Source: Prochloron sp. SP5CPC1 (lineage in GTDB: Bacteria; Cyanobacteriota; Cyanobacteriia; Cyanobacteriales; Prochloraceae). Taken from it: 32,928 nt of DNA. Shown in pieces: positions 1 through 8,630 of this stretch. The stretch spans positions 1 to 32,928 of the forward strand of contig JACONB010000017.1 in assembly GCA_014323965.1 (NCBI GenBank), in the 5' to 3' direction. How positions within the stretch are numbered: position 1 is the stretch's first letter; each line of letters begins with the position of its first letter. The translations under genes were made by a program, and so were the position numbers. Under the pieces are notes generated by a model. The model made no database searches. It was not told the origin of the DNA and was given only the letters and a program-made list of their open reading frames with translations.

Positions 1-1
1 A

Positions 2-1099
2 GGAATTACTGTCTTTGAAACGAAAACTGGGACGGAGGATGTGGCGGCAGCAATCCTTGGTAATAAATTGGTTTTGTCCTCTGCGCCAGATGGGGTGGAA
101 TCTGCCATCGATACCTTTAAAGACTCAAAATCTTTGGCCCGCAAAGAAGGAGCCAAAAAGCTTTTAGCCGGGAAATCGGCGGTGAAAAAACCAATTTTCA
201 AGCTATATGTGCAATCGCCGGAACTCCTGGAACAGTTGGCAGCATTAGAGTCCGTAGTAATGGGAATAGGTTTCCAGGAAGAAGGACTGCGCTTGCAAGT
301 CTTAACTTCCTTTAATCCCGACGCCCTAAAACATGACTTCAAACCCGGTAAAAGCAAAATTGTCTCTCGATTTCCCGCTGAAACCTTCGCCTTGGTTAGT
401 GGGAGAGAAATGAACAAGATTTGGTCCGAGATAGTAGAGCAAAGTGCAGCATTACCGGAGTTGGAGCAAGCATTAAATTACTCTAGAGATTCCTTTGAGT
501 TGATAAATCTCGACCTGGATGAGGATATTTTTTGCTGGATGAATGGAGAATTCGCCTTGAGTCTGATTGGGGTGAATGAAGGTATATTCAGAGAATTTGG
601 TATCGGTACCTCAGCAATATTCCAAACGAGCGATTGGGAGACGGCTAACAGAACCCTGGCTAAATTGGAAGATTTGGCGGTCCAAAATCCGGATGTCGCC
701 ATAGATCGCCGCACTGTCCAGGACAAAACAATCGTCCAATGGAAAACGCCACTAGGAGAAGTACTCTTATCCTATGGTTGGCTAGATAATAATTCCCTGG
801 CTATGGCTTGGGGGAGTCATGAAGCAGATATCCTCAAGGTTCGCCCGAAAACTTCTCTAGCTCAAAGCCAAAACTTTAAAGCCATGACAGGTTCTTTGCC
901 CCAAAAGAATTTCGGCTACTTTTATTTCGATATGGCAAAAGCAACGGCGGCATTCAAGTATTACAATGAGCTGCCCCCGGAAACCAGGGAAATTCTCGAT
1001 TCGATCCGAGGTATTGGGGCTACCACCATTCTGAAGGATAGTTCCACCAGGGAACTGGATCTCTTATTACACCTCCAACCCCTACAGGGCGCTCAGTAA
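2..1099 (+). CDS. DUF3352 domain protein, 3' part (5' end outside window)
   Basis: The frame is open from base 2, upstream of a possible GTG at 41, and the protein already reads like the middle of the family, so the gene begins before the window. About 365 residues are visible. The stretch AAILGNKLVLSSAPDGVE followed by a run of alternating hydrophobic strands, and the ending LQPL, resemble the cyanobacterial DUF3352 family, whose intact members are roughly 550 residues and often begin with a signal anchor. The function of this family is not known. No catalytic motif was recognised. The next gene is convergent, separated by about 100 bp with no clear hairpin. The family call rests on recalled similarity. 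Confidence 0.6.
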   Translation, partial: GITVFETKTGTEDVAAAILGNKLVLSSAPDGVESAIDTFKDSKSLARKEGAKKLLAGKSAVKKPIFKLYVQSPELLEQLAALESVVMGIGFQEEGLRLQVLTSFNPDALKHDFKPGKSKIVSRFPAETFALVSGREMNKIWSEIVEQSAALPELEQALNYSRDSFELINLDLDEDIFCWMNGEFALSLIGVNEGIFREFGIGTSAIFQTSDWETANRTLAKLEDLAVQNPDVAIDRRTVQDKTIVQWKTPLGEVLLSYGWLDNNSLAMAWGSHEADILKVRPKTSLAQSQNFKAMTGSLPQKNFGYFYFDMAKATAAFKYYNELPPETREILDSIRGIGATTILKDSSTRELDLLLHLQPLQGAQ

Positions 1100-1206
1100 A
1101 GCCCGTTTTAACTGCTCAACGCTCTTGTAGACTGTCAATTCAAGCCAAGTCCATGACCTGGGCTAGTTTTTGGGGAGTACTTCTATTTCGCTTATTGCTC
1201 AATTTA

Positions 1207-1629
1207 TTAACCTTTCGGGCGTGCGCCTGGAACGTTAACCAAGTTATCTTTCGAGGCTTCAATTCTTGGGGATAATATTTTCACACCAGCAAGGTGAGGC
1301 TCTCCAGAAACTGCTTGTTTGAATAAGTCTTTGGCCACACTGAAAAAATTAGGCTTTTGATACTCAGTTTCATTAGGTATAATCGATAATTTTTGCTCTT
1401 GAACAGCAGATATATTTTCTGTTTTTGATTCATTTGAATCTACTTCTATAACTACTTTTAAGACCCTATTGCCTACCTTAATTTCATCTCCGTTTTTCAG
1501 CTTATACTTGGATTTGGGGTGGTTGAGGACTAGTGAGGTCCCGTTGCCACTGCTTAAATCGCCAACGCCGATCACTGGAGGGGTACTTTGGCCATTGATT
1601 CTGAAGTAAATTTTTTGGACTTTAGCTTA
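1207..1629 (-). pseudogene. FHA-domain C-terminal half, truncated remnant
   Basis: The frame contains DLSSGNGTSLV, then LKNGDEIKVGNRVLKVV, which matches the second half of a forkhead-associated (phosphothreonine-binding) domain (consensus D-x-x-S-x-NGT then L-x-x-GD-x-I-x-x-G). The first half, with the usual IGR and SRRHA motifs, is absent: going upstream the frame meets a stop at 1627-1629 and the next gene's stop lies only 30 bp further. A GTG at 1575 is the only plausible start. The remaining 70 or so residues after the domain are low in recognisable features. Most likely this is the tail of a larger FHA protein left after a deletion joined it to the upstream phosphatase gene. A short functional protein is possible but less likely. 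Confidence 0.5.
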
Positions 1630-1659
1630 AGCTTGAGAACAGATCTGTTTTGGCATTGA

Positions 1660-2523
1660 TTAGATATTTCGTGCTGCCTCGAGCAAGTGCTCGTGAACTT
1701 CTGTTGTCGCAGCAATAATCAGTCCGGGTAGGCGATACCCTTTACAACTATGAAGTGGTGGTAGGGGTGAACCATCTAGAGTAGTGACTAGATAACCCGC
1801 CTCTCTGGCGATAAAAGCAAGTGCTCCTGCGTCAATGAATTGAGCCGATCTTACCGCAGCAGCGCACACATCCCCTGTGAGAATTCCGTTGAGATTGGGA
1901 ATTTGCACTTGGGTAGAATAACAGTTAGCCAAATCTATTACTTCGTATCTATCCTCAAGGAACGGTTTGAGCTTGTCCATCTCCAATCCCAAATAAATAG
2001 TAGACTCTCGTGGGTTAATTTCCAGGGGCACCGAATCTTCCCAATCCCCGGAAAGAGAACCAGTATAAGCACCGTGACCCCCCAGAGCATAATAGTAGGT
2101 GTTTTGAGCAGGAGAAATGGCTAAAACACCCTCAAAGTCATCCCGGTTGAGAATGCCAAGGATTATCTGGTAGTTACCATGTCCGTCTAGGTAGAATTTC
2201 GTGCCGTCAATGGGATCTAGAGTAACTAGGTAGTCTCCCGTGGAACCTAAATCGATAGCACGAAAATATTTAGTATTGTGCGACTGCTCGTATTCTTCAC
2301 CGAAAAAACGAATATCCGGAAAAAATGCCAACAAAACCACCTCAATCATATTCTGGATCGACAAATCCGCATCCGTCAAAGCCGCAGTAAACAAATTGTC
2401 CTTTTGCGCTTTTGCCGGCAGGGCGGTTATTTTCGGTTGGAGAGTCCGAGCATAAGCAGCCACTACTTTCAAATAGGGAAACAAAGTTGCCAAAATAAAG
2501 CCAGGGGTGGGTGAAGATGACAT
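1660..2523 (-). CDS. Inositol monophosphatase family phosphatase
   Basis: A protein of 287 residues, normal length for the Mg-dependent inositol monophosphatase / 3'(2'),5'-bisphosphate nucleotidase superfamily. Metal-site motifs are visible in order: GEE at residues 75-77, DPIDGT at 103-108, and a C-terminal IDAGALAFIAREAGY segment corresponding to the W-D-x-A-A-x-x-x-x-x-E-A-G-G region, although the usual Trp is replaced. The substrate cannot be decided: inositol phosphate, fructose-1,6-bisphosphate-like sugars, or PAP are all possible in cyanobacteria. The ATG at 2523 is preceded by about 150 bp without a gene. The downstream FHA remnant lies on the same strand 30 bp away. Confidence 0.8.
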   Translation of the reverse strand: MSSSPTPGFILATLFPYLKVVAAYARTLQPKITALPAKAQKDNLFTAALTDADLSIQNMIEVVLLAFFPDIRFFGEEYEQSHNTKYFRAIDLGSTGDYLVTLDPIDGTKFYLDGHGNYQIILGILNRDDFEGVLAISPAQNTYYYALGGHGAYTGSLSGDWEDSVPLEINPRESTIYLGLEMDKLKPFLEDRYEVIDLANCYSTQVQIPNLNGILTGDVCAAAVRSAQFIDAGALAFIAREAGYLVTTLDGSPLPPLHSCKGYRLPGLIIAATTEVHEHLLEAARNI

Positions 2524-2676
2524 GTTAAAAATATAAAGTAGTCATTTTGGTACTAGCTTTGCATCTCAATTTCTAAAGTGATGAGCAACCGTGATATATC
2601 TTGCTACAATCCCCATTATAGAGACAATTGGGGTAATTGTCAAGTGTAGGTAGAGGTTTTATTACTTTAATCCCAA

Positions 2677-3788
2677 CTATAGCCTGCTTACGGGGGTAGG
2701 GAACAGGTTGTGAATGTATCTTTCCCGCACTACAGGAGGGTCTTCAGCCCATTTCCAGAGACTTTCATAAAAAAAGAAAGATACGCCAGCAAAACCCCGT
2801 TCACGCACTTCCTGGACTTGAGAGGAGATTTCACTCATAGAAGTTGGACGATTCTTCAGACCGCTCAAAATTCCGATTGCCACGGGAATATTATTTTTTG
2901 CCAGCTCTACTTCCACCCTTTCCAATTCTAACACAAAATGTTCTAATTCGGAACGATATACCTGGAGGACTATTTCCGAGATATACCCCTTTCTTTCCCA
3001 AGTCAACCAATCCTGTAAATAAGCAGGCAAAGAAAAATGTAAAGGATTGGGAGAAACGGAAATGATACAATCTGGTTTAATCTCTTTAATTGTAGCAGAT
3101 AATCGCCCCATAAACTCGTTAATCTTATCCGCTCGCCACCGTACCCAGAAAGTTTCCGAAAAACTCTCCGGAGGAGACAAACCCTTCAATTCACCCTGGT
3201 ACATTTCCACCGTTAACTCATCATAGCCAAATTCGGCGGGTAAACCGAAATGGTTTGCTGTACTTCTGGATGATTTGGATTGAGCCAAACTCGCCTATCT
3301 TCACCTTGTATGTGGATATAACTACCGTCGTGACGATATGTTAACCAATCAGGGTGTTTTTGGACTAATTCGGAATCCGCAGGAGCCATGAAACCAAATT
3401 CCAACCAAGGAATGACAGTTAAACCTCTTTTATGTCCCTGTTGAACTAATTCTCGAAGTAAATCTCGCTTTTGTAGTCCGGGGGTGGGATCTACCGCTAC
3501 GCCAAATACTTCTTCAGCGACTTTGCTAGGATAGAGAGTATAGCCTCCTTGCCAAACCGTAGGATATACGGTATTGAAATTGAATTTTTGCAGGCGCTTT
3601 AAAGCTGCTTTTGTCCCTCGACGAGAGAAAAGGACGTCGCTGTCTACATTGGTGAGCCAAACGCCCCTAATTTCCCGCTCTGGATTTATTGCACCCACGT
3701 GAGGTACCCTGGTTACAACTAGGGTGATTGTGATGAGGGAGGTGAGTAATAGGGCAATGAACCCCTTGTATCTTTGCATAAACATCAT
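2677..3788 (-). pseudogene. GHL10/DUF187 glycosyl-hydrolase-like gene, broken at the active site
   Basis: Two overlapping frames on the minus strand encode the two halves of one protein. The first (from ATG 3788, chosen because MMFMQRYKGFIALLLTSL is a signal peptide) carries REIRGVWLTNVDSDVLF and ends normally through WLNPNHPEVQQ, then drifts. The second resumes at HFGLPAEFGYDELTVEMYQ and continues through VRWRADKINEFM, ISVSPNP and FAGVSFFFYESLW to a proper end. In relatives about 20 residues, including the acidic DGIQFDDH strand, lie between these points; here they are missing and the frame changes at about 3249-3256. The family is a secreted TIM-barrel hydrolase group of cyanobacteria (UPF0748/YngK-like). 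The lost strand holds the predicted catalytic acids, so the product should be inactive. Confidence 0.8.
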
Positions 3789-4031
3789 CTTGAACGAAAG
3801 CTTCGGAGATTTTGGCAGCGCAAGAACATAAGGGAGACTCTGACAGCCCATTGTTTTGCGCGCTGTTGGGTAAAAACAGTATCGGAATGCTTTCTATGTT
3901 ATATTCTACTTTATTGTTGTTCTAGGTTTAGCGCAGACTTTGGGCGGTTTCATCAAACTGTAGCGCTGCGCGCGAGTGTAGGGAAGCTGATTTCCCTTGC
4001 TATATAAAGGTTTGAGCAATAGGACGCCAAG

Positions 4032-4057
4032 GGCGGGACGCTTACGCAAAGCTTCGC
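4032..4057. repeat. Dispersed cyanobacterial repeat, GGGACGCTTACGC type
   Basis: The segment contains GGGACGCTTACGC followed by AAAGCTTCGC, a G+C-rich phrase I recognise as scattered in intergenic regions of filamentous cyanobacteria. It lies in the gap of about 350 bp between the GHL10 and fucosyltransferase-like genes (3789-4134), where no gene was recognised. Copy number in this genome is unknown from one window. Confidence 0.4.
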
Positions 4058-4134
4058 AATCATTTTTTGAATCTGTAAAGAGCCCGCGCAAACTGCTATA
4101 CTGTTTTTATTGACGAGTTACGAAAAAATCCTGT

Positions 4135-4449
4135 ATGAGGTTGAAAATGCTTTTTGAAGAATACAACAAGTTGAATCTCAGTAACAAGCAAAGGACACTG
4201 ATTTGGGAATTGAAAAAAAGAGGATTTGGTTCTGAAATCACGGCGATGCTCTTCGCAATGCTGTATTGTCTAGATAATAAGATTGAATTCAAGTTGTCAT
4301 CCAAGTATTCTAACATCGCATTTGAAAAAGGTTGGACAGATTATTTTGAGAGCTTTTGTGATGAGTGTGACTTTTGGTTTTTTAGAGACTGGTATGACTA
4401 TTATGGGCCTCTATATCATAAAAATAATACCTTAAAAAATTATTTTTAA
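4135..4449 (+). CDS. GT23/fucosyltransferase-like protein, N-terminal half
   Basis: This frame encodes about 104 residues, with MLFEEYNKLN as an alternative start at 4147. It reads as the N-terminal domain of a cyanobacterial fucosyltransferase-like family: FGSEITAMLFAMLYCLDNKIEF followed by GWTDYFESFCDE. It has no catalytic motif of its own. Its stop TAA at 4447-4449 overlaps the ATG of the next frame (TAATG). An A6 run at 4434-4439 sits just before; a one-base slip there joins the two proteins as TLKKLFLMSFYRKPVQRL without a gap, so the pair is best seen as one gene split by a frameshift. Translational coupling of two polypeptides or programmed slippage are alternatives. Confidence 0.55.
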   Translation: MRLKMLFEEYNKLNLSNKQRTLIWELKKRGFGSEITAMLFAMLYCLDNKIEFKLSSKYSNIAFEKGWTDYFESFCDECDFWFFRDWYDYYGPLYHKNNTLKNYF

Positions 4450-5108
4450 TGTCATTCTATCGCAAACCAGTTCAGCGGTTAAGTGACGTGTGGCAGGCTG
4501 TTAGGAATGATAGTTTCCTCAATAAGCAGTTTTATATTCCCGAACTCCAGATTAATGGTGATGGGTATCATGCTGTACAGGTACTAACTAGAGTTATTTG
4601 GCGAATAAGGCCGGAAATCAGGCAAATTATAGAGCAGCATAAAAACAATTTAAATTTAGGACATTTACCCTATGCTGGTCTATGGATCCGAAGAGGGGAC
4701 AAGATAAATGAAGCCAGTTACGTTGCAGTAAGTGAATATGCGAAAAAAGTCAAAGAGCTGAATTCTGACATCCACAGAGTGTTTATTGACACCGATGACT
4801 ACAGATGTGTTGAAGAATTCAAGCAGCTCAACCCGGGTTGGGAAGTTTTTACGATGTGCGATACCCAAAAAAGGGGGCATTATCAATTTAATTTCAATCA
4901 ACAAACACCTGTAGAGCGGAGGCGAGAAATTATCCAACTGCTCACTATAATTGACATACTCAAAGAGTCAACGTTCTTCATTGGTACATTCTCCTCTAAC
5001 TTTGCTCGCCTCGTTGGCTTACTAAAAGGCATAGAAACCTGCTACAGTCTAGACGCTAACGCTTCGACTAGAATATTGTTAACCCGTCATGCTAGGACAC
5101 GATTATAA
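4449..5108 (+). CDS. GT23/fucosyltransferase-like protein, catalytic C-terminal part
   Basis: A protein of 219 residues with the nucleotide-sugar-binding signature YAGLWIRRGDKINEASY near residues 75-92, resembling the H-x-R-R-x-D-K motif of alpha-1,6-fucosyltransferases (FUT8, NodZ; family GT23). Further family-like elements are VFIDTDDYRCVEEF and, near the end, STFFIGTFSSNFARL, where the family has a T-F-S-S motif. The likely role is transfer of a sugar, possibly fucose, to a glycan, but the acceptor cannot be inferred. Its start overlaps the stop of the preceding frame, of which it is probably the continuation. Next downstream, after about 60 bp, is a Uma2 gene on the same strand. Confidence 0.6.
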   Translation: MSFYRKPVQRLSDVWQAVRNDSFLNKQFYIPELQINGDGYHAVQVLTRVIWRIRPEIRQIIEQHKNNLNLGHLPYAGLWIRRGDKINEASYVAVSEYAKKVKELNSDIHRVFIDTDDYRCVEEFKQLNPGWEVFTMCDTQKRGHYQFNFNQQTPVERRREIIQLLTIIDILKESTFFIGTFSSNFARLVGLLKGIETCYSLDANASTRILLTRHARTRL

Positions 5109-5167
5109 GGAAGTTGGATACAGGGAAAGAAAAATGTCCTAATCAGAAAGAACTTAAGGAGAAAAAG

Positions 5168-5929
5168 ATGGCTACTTTAACAGCAAAACACGAGATTACT
5201 TGGGAAAAGCTACCAAAAGACTTTATTTTACCAGACGATCCAGTGGACAATATTAATCAGCCTGCCCTAGCAGCAGCTCTCACCGACAGCTTGGAAGCAG
5301 GAGGTATAGTAACCCCTAAAACCCTCACAATAACCAATTACGGCATTTGTGCCACCCTCAATGGGAAAACGGTGGTGAAAGCACCAGACTGGGGGTACAT
5401 AGCCAATATTAGCACCACTCGTGAAGAAGTCATTCGCAGTTATACCCCCCATTTGCAAGGAGAAATACCCACTATTGTCATGGAGTTTCTCTCAGATAGT
5501 GAGGGAGGGGAATACTCCACCAAACCAACTTATCCTCCCGGGAAGTGGTTCTTCTACGAACAAGTGTTGCAAGTGCCCTGCTATGCTATTTTTGATTGCG
5601 AAGCAACCGCCCTTGGCGTCCCCAGAGAAGGTGCTCTAGAAGTTTATCGTTTAGATAAATCGAAACAATATCAGTTGCAAAAGCCAGATAACAACGGACG
5701 TTATTGGATCGAAGGGATGAACTTATACCTGGGAGTCTGGGAAGGAACCAGAGAACGTCGCAGGGGTTACTGGTTACGGTGGTGGAACGAAGACGGGGAG
5801 TTGTTATTGTGGAGTTTGGAGTTAGCCCAACGAGAAAAGCAACGAGCAGATCTGGAACGACAACTAGCCTCCGAAGAAGATCGCTTATTGCAACAACTTC
5901 GAGCTGCTGGACTGGAACCGGAAGAATAA
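5168..5929 (+). CDS. Uma2-family (DUF820) nuclease-like protein with C-terminal coiled coil
   Basis: The ATG at 5168 is chosen because AAGGAG lies 6 nt upstream (5156-5161); an in-frame ATG at 5114 would add an 18-residue Lys-rich tail not typical of the family. The 253-residue product has the Uma2 fold: SPD-type strand represented by VKAPDWGYI, TIVMEFLSDSEGGEYS (the E in the PD-(D/E)XK position), and WFFYEQVLQVPCYAIFD. The C-terminus AQREKQRADLERQLASEED is a coiled coil seen in many cyanobacterial DUF820 proteins. These proteins are abundant and expanded in cyanobacteria; the biological role is unknown. Another Uma2 member follows 98 bp downstream. Confidence 0.8.
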   Translation: MATLTAKHEITWEKLPKDFILPDDPVDNINQPALAAALTDSLEAGGIVTPKTLTITNYGICATLNGKTVVKAPDWGYIANISTTREEVIRSYTPHLQGEIPTIVMEFLSDSEGGEYSTKPTYPPGKWFFYEQVLQVPCYAIFDCEATALGVPREGALEVYRLDKSKQYQLQKPDNNGRYWIEGMNLYLGVWEGTRERRRGYWLRWWNEDGELLLWSLELAQREKQRADLERQLASEEDRLLQQLRAAGLEPEE

Positions 5930-6027
5930 AAATCTGGCAGGTATAATATGAGATATAGCAATACCCCAAATATTGCTATATAACCCCGAACCACCCTCGT
6001 AACGCTATAAAAGAGGTAAGATAAATA

Positions 6028-6606
6028 ATGACCAATTTTGCAATTGATTTAAACTCTGTCATTCAACTCACAGATGATCAATTTTATCAACTGTGTCGGT
6101 ATAATCCCGATCTTAAATTTGAACGAAATGTGGAAGGAAAAATTATCGTTATGTCACCGACAGGGGGAGAAACGGGAAATCGCAATGTTGAAATTGCTGC
6201 TGATTTTGTTATCTGGAATCGAGAAACCCAGTTAGGAGAGGTATTTGATTCTTCCACGGGTTTCAAGTTACCCAACGGGGCAAATCGCTCTCCTGATGTC
6301 TCCTGGATTGAAAGGAAAAGATGGGATAAGTTAGCCCCAGAGCAAAAACGGAAATTTCCTCCTCTTGCTCCCGATTTTGTTTTGGAGTTAATTTCTCCTC
6401 ATGACAGTTTAAAGCAAAGCCAAGGTAAAATGGAAGAGTATATAATCAATAATGTCCGACTCGGTTGGTTAATCCACCCCCAGAAGCGCTTGGTGGAAAT
6501 TTATCGCCTAGGAAAGGAGGTTGAAGTATTACAATCTCCGGCAACTCTCTCAGGAGAAGATGTCTTACCAGGATTTGTCCTCAACTTAGCATCTGTTTGG
6601 TATTAA
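6028..6606 (+). CDS. Uma2-family (DUF820) nuclease-like protein
   Basis: A 192-residue compact Uma2 protein. Conserved stretches are IIVMSPTGGETGNRN, SPDVSWIER (SPD), DFVLELISPHDSLKQSQGKM (E-L-I-S and the K of the following helix), and GWLIHPQKRLVEIYR. These correspond to the PD-(D/E)XK nuclease core: Asp in SPD, Glu in LELIS and Lys in QGKM. It is full length and not disturbed. It is a different subfamily from the upstream Uma2 gene (no coiled-coil tail), so the pair is not a recent tandem duplication. The cellular role is not established for the family. Confidence 0.85.
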   Translation: MTNFAIDLNSVIQLTDDQFYQLCRYNPDLKFERNVEGKIIVMSPTGGETGNRNVEIAADFVIWNRETQLGEVFDSSTGFKLPNGANRSPDVSWIERKRWDKLAPEQKRKFPPLAPDFVLELISPHDSLKQSQGKMEEYIINNVRLGWLIHPQKRLVEIYRLGKEVEVLQSPATLSGEDVLPGFVLNLASVWY

Positions 6607-6629
6607 AGCCAAATGTTTAAACTCCAACA

Positions 6630-7274
6630 ATGTTCCCAGAATATCTGAAAGCAACAACAATTATTGATTGGCAAAACACAGCAGTGTTAAAGTTAGCGAG
6701 GTACCTGTCAGAGGGCAAGGAAAATGTAGAGGCGATTGCCCTTGCTTGTTTTGAGTGGGTTAGAGATGAAATTCGCCACAGTTTCGACTATCAAATGAAC
6801 CCCATTACCTGTCGCGCTTCGGAAGTATTGGCATCCAAAACTGGCTACTGCTATGCTAAAAGTCATTTACTTGCTGCTTTATTGAGAGCCAATGCCATTC
6901 CTACAGGTTTCTGCTATCAAAGATTAAGTGTCAACGACAATGGACCCCCCTACTGCTTGCATGGATTAAATGCCCTCTACCTCCCCAAAATTGGCTGGTA
7001 TCGCATGGATCCGAGAGGTAATAAAGCAGGAATTAATGCTCAGTTTACTCCACCTAAGGAGCAATTGGCTTATCAGATCAGGTTACCCGGTGAAGCAGAC
7101 TTGCCTCAAGTTTTTCCCGAACCCCTATCAATTGTAGTTCAAGCTTTGCAAACTGCACAAACCTACGACGAGCTATCCCATAATCTACCGGATATTGCTA
7201 TAAAATGTTTAAACTCGAAAATGTTGTTCCCTGGGGACGTTCCTTCCAGGAATACGTCAACATGTTTAATTTAA
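6630..7274 (+). CDS. Transglutaminase-like domain protein
   Basis: A 214-residue protein with the papain-like transglutaminase core: Cys74 in TGYCYAKSHLLAALLRA, His111 in CLHGLNALYLP and Asp127 in WYRMDPRGN form the presumed catalytic triad. No signal peptide is seen. Bacterial members are often proteases or amidases; the substrate is unknown. The last 20 or so residues (KMLFPGDVPSRNTSTCLI) lie inside the coding start of the next gene, an overlap of 70 bp. Relatives usually stop near the LPDI motif, so the tail probably arose when spacer and native stop were lost. A 14-bp direct repeat brackets the gene (6611-6624 and 7203-7216). Confidence 0.8.
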   Translation: MFPEYLKATTIIDWQNTAVLKLARYLSEGKENVEAIALACFEWVRDEIRHSFDYQMNPITCRASEVLASKTGYCYAKSHLLAALLRANAIPTGFCYQRLSVNDNGPPYCLHGLNALYLPKIGWYRMDPRGNKAGINAQFTPPKEQLAYQIRLPGEADLPQVFPEPLSIVVQALQTAQTYDELSHNLPDIAIKCLNSKMLFPGDVPSRNTSTCLI

Positions 7275-7903
7275 CCCCTAATGACCTCAAAGAGTCAATT
7301 CTGGATTGTGGAGCTGGTCCTTCCAGCTTTAATGCGCAAATGACTCGTTCCGGGGGGAAAGTTATTTCCTGCGATCCCATCTATCAATTTACAGGGGAAG
7401 AGATTCAAAAGCGGATTCAAGCAACTTATCCTATGATAATATCTGATTTAGAGGAAAACTTTGATAAATTTGTCTGGAAAGACATGAAATCTCCCGAACA
7501 TTTGGGGCAAGTGAGAATGGCAGCGATGAACCGGTTTTTGGAGGATTTTACCCCAGGAATAAGAGAAGGACGTTACCAAATCCAGTCCTTACCATATCTT
7601 TCTTTCTCCACAGGTGAATTTGACATTGCTCTTTGTTCTCACTTTCTCTTTACTTACTCGGAGCAGTTTTCTAAAGACTTTCATTTAGCTGCTATTTTAG
7701 AGATGTGTCGAGTGGCCAAAGATGTGCGGGTGTTTCCCCTACTAAAGAATTTTACTGGGGAACCATCTCCTTATCTTGAACCAATTAAAGAAGCATTAGG
7801 TGCGAGAGGGTATAAAGTGACGATTGAGCAAGTGTCTTATGAGTTTCAACGAAATGGCGATCGCCTCTTACATATTACCAATACTAAATCTGGCAACCAA
7901 TAA
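7205..7903 (+). CDS. Class I SAM-dependent methyltransferase-like protein
   Basis: A 232-residue protein beginning MFKLENVVPWGRSFQEY. Motif I is ILDCGAGPSSFNAQM (residues 37-51), and the acidic end of strand 2 is VISCDPIYQF. A later GEFDIALCSHFLF matches motif IV. Together these indicate a Rossmann-fold SAM methyltransferase. It resembles a conserved cyanobacterial group of unknown substrate. The start overlaps the preceding gene by 70 bp and has no Shine-Dalgarno, so translation may depend on coupling, or a later start may be used. The sequence after the start aligns well with my memory of the family, so the start is probably right. Confidence 0.75.
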   Translation: MFKLENVVPWGRSFQEYVNMFNLTPNDLKESILDCGAGPSSFNAQMTRSGGKVISCDPIYQFTGEEIQKRIQATYPMIISDLEENFDKFVWKDMKSPEHLGQVRMAAMNRFLEDFTPGIREGRYQIQSLPYLSFSTGEFDIALCSHFLFTYSEQFSKDFHLAAILEMCRVAKDVRVFPLLKNFTGEPSPYLEPIKEALGARGYKVTIEQVSYEFQRNGDRLLHITNTKSGNQ

Positions 7904-7917
7904 TAAAATATAGTCTC

Positions 7918-7944
7918 GCCCTCGGCATCCGCGATGGCGAGGGC
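7918..7944 (+). repeat. Short imperfect hairpin, GGCAT/ATGGC family, copy 1
   Basis: Arms GCCCTCGGCATC (7918-7929) and GATGGCGAGGGC (7933-7944) pair at 11 of 12 positions around a CGC loop. The single mismatch is G-G. It lies in the spacer after the methyltransferase gene, where it could also act as a terminator, though no T-run follows. See the related copies at 11554, 26075, 32144 and 32652. Confidence 0.75.
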
Positions 7945-8044
7945 AAAGACGCGAAGGGGGGAAGGAGTGGTTTATTTTATAGCAAAAACCGATACCCATT
8001 TTGAGGAATATCGGCGAAAATCTGCGGTTGAAAATCCAGAGCTA

Positions 8045-8578
8045 CTAAGCTTTGGCTTCCTTGAGATATGCTAACATAGTATCTGCATCAGAGACTTCAA
8101 AGGGATCCGTAGGGCAGTTATCTTCGTATCCAGGTTCCACGAACATCTTTTCAATGTTACCATCCTTCACTACCATAGAATAGCGCCAGGAACGCATCCC
8201 AAAACCGAGATTATCTTTTTGTACCAACATTCCCATTTGACGGGTAAAATCGCCATTCCCGTCAGGTAACAAGAAGACTTTGCTCGCTCCTTGATGTTTT
8301 CCCCATTGGAACATGACAAAAGCATCGTTGACGGATAAGCAGATAACCTCGTCAACCCCTTGCGCTTTGATTTCGTCGTACAGTTCCTCGTACCGGGGCA
8401 GGTGAGTGGAGGAACAAGTGGGGGTAAAGGCACCGGGAAGTGAAAATACAACTACCCGCTTGCCGCCAAAAATTTCCTCACTAGTGCGATCTTGCCAGCG
8501 AAAGGGGTTGGGTCCACCGACGGACTCGTCCCGAACCCGGGTCTTGAAGACAACGTTGGGTACTTTATCTAGAGCCAT
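8045..8578 (-). CDS. Type II peroxiredoxin (Prx5/AhpC-TSA family)
   Basis: A 177-residue peroxiredoxin with PGAFTPTCSSTHLPRY around the peroxidatic Cys55, the Prx5-type active site. It also has the expected W-R-Y (RSWRYSMVVKDG) and VEPG near the C-terminus. Reduces hydroperoxides using thiols such as glutathione/glutaredoxin or thioredoxin in the cytoplasm. It is divergent from a PerR-type regulator, the same arrangement as sll1621 and slr1738 in Synechocystis, where PerR represses the peroxidase gene. AAGGAG (8589-8594) lies 10 nt before the ATG. Length is normal; no damage seen. Confidence 0.92.
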   Translation of the reverse strand: MALDKVPNVVFKTRVRDESVGGPNPFRWQDRTSEEIFGGKRVVVFSLPGAFTPTCSSTHLPRYEELYDEIKAQGVDEVICLSVNDAFVMFQWGKHQGASKVFLLPDGNGDFTRQMGMLVQKDNLGFGMRSWRYSMVVKDGNIEKMFVEPGYEDNCPTDPFEVSDADTMLAYLKEAKA

Positions 8579-8630
8579 TTTCCTCTTTCTCCTTCTTGTA
8601 TGAGTATTCTGGAGCGTTTTTGCTCCTACT

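Noticed and set aside
1100..1206. Possible short hydrophobic peptide from ATG 1151 (MTWASFWGVLLFRLLLNLLT)
   Set aside because: No ribosome-binding site, no known relative, and it runs into the opposite-strand FHA remnant; cannot be supported.
3906..4091. Short minus-strand frame (EALRKRPALGV...)
   Set aside because: It is a translation of the dispersed GGGACGCTTACGC repeat, not a gene.
8170..8451. Alternative frame inside the peroxiredoxin gene
   Set aside because: Fully inside a well-supported gene, no family features or ribosome-binding site.
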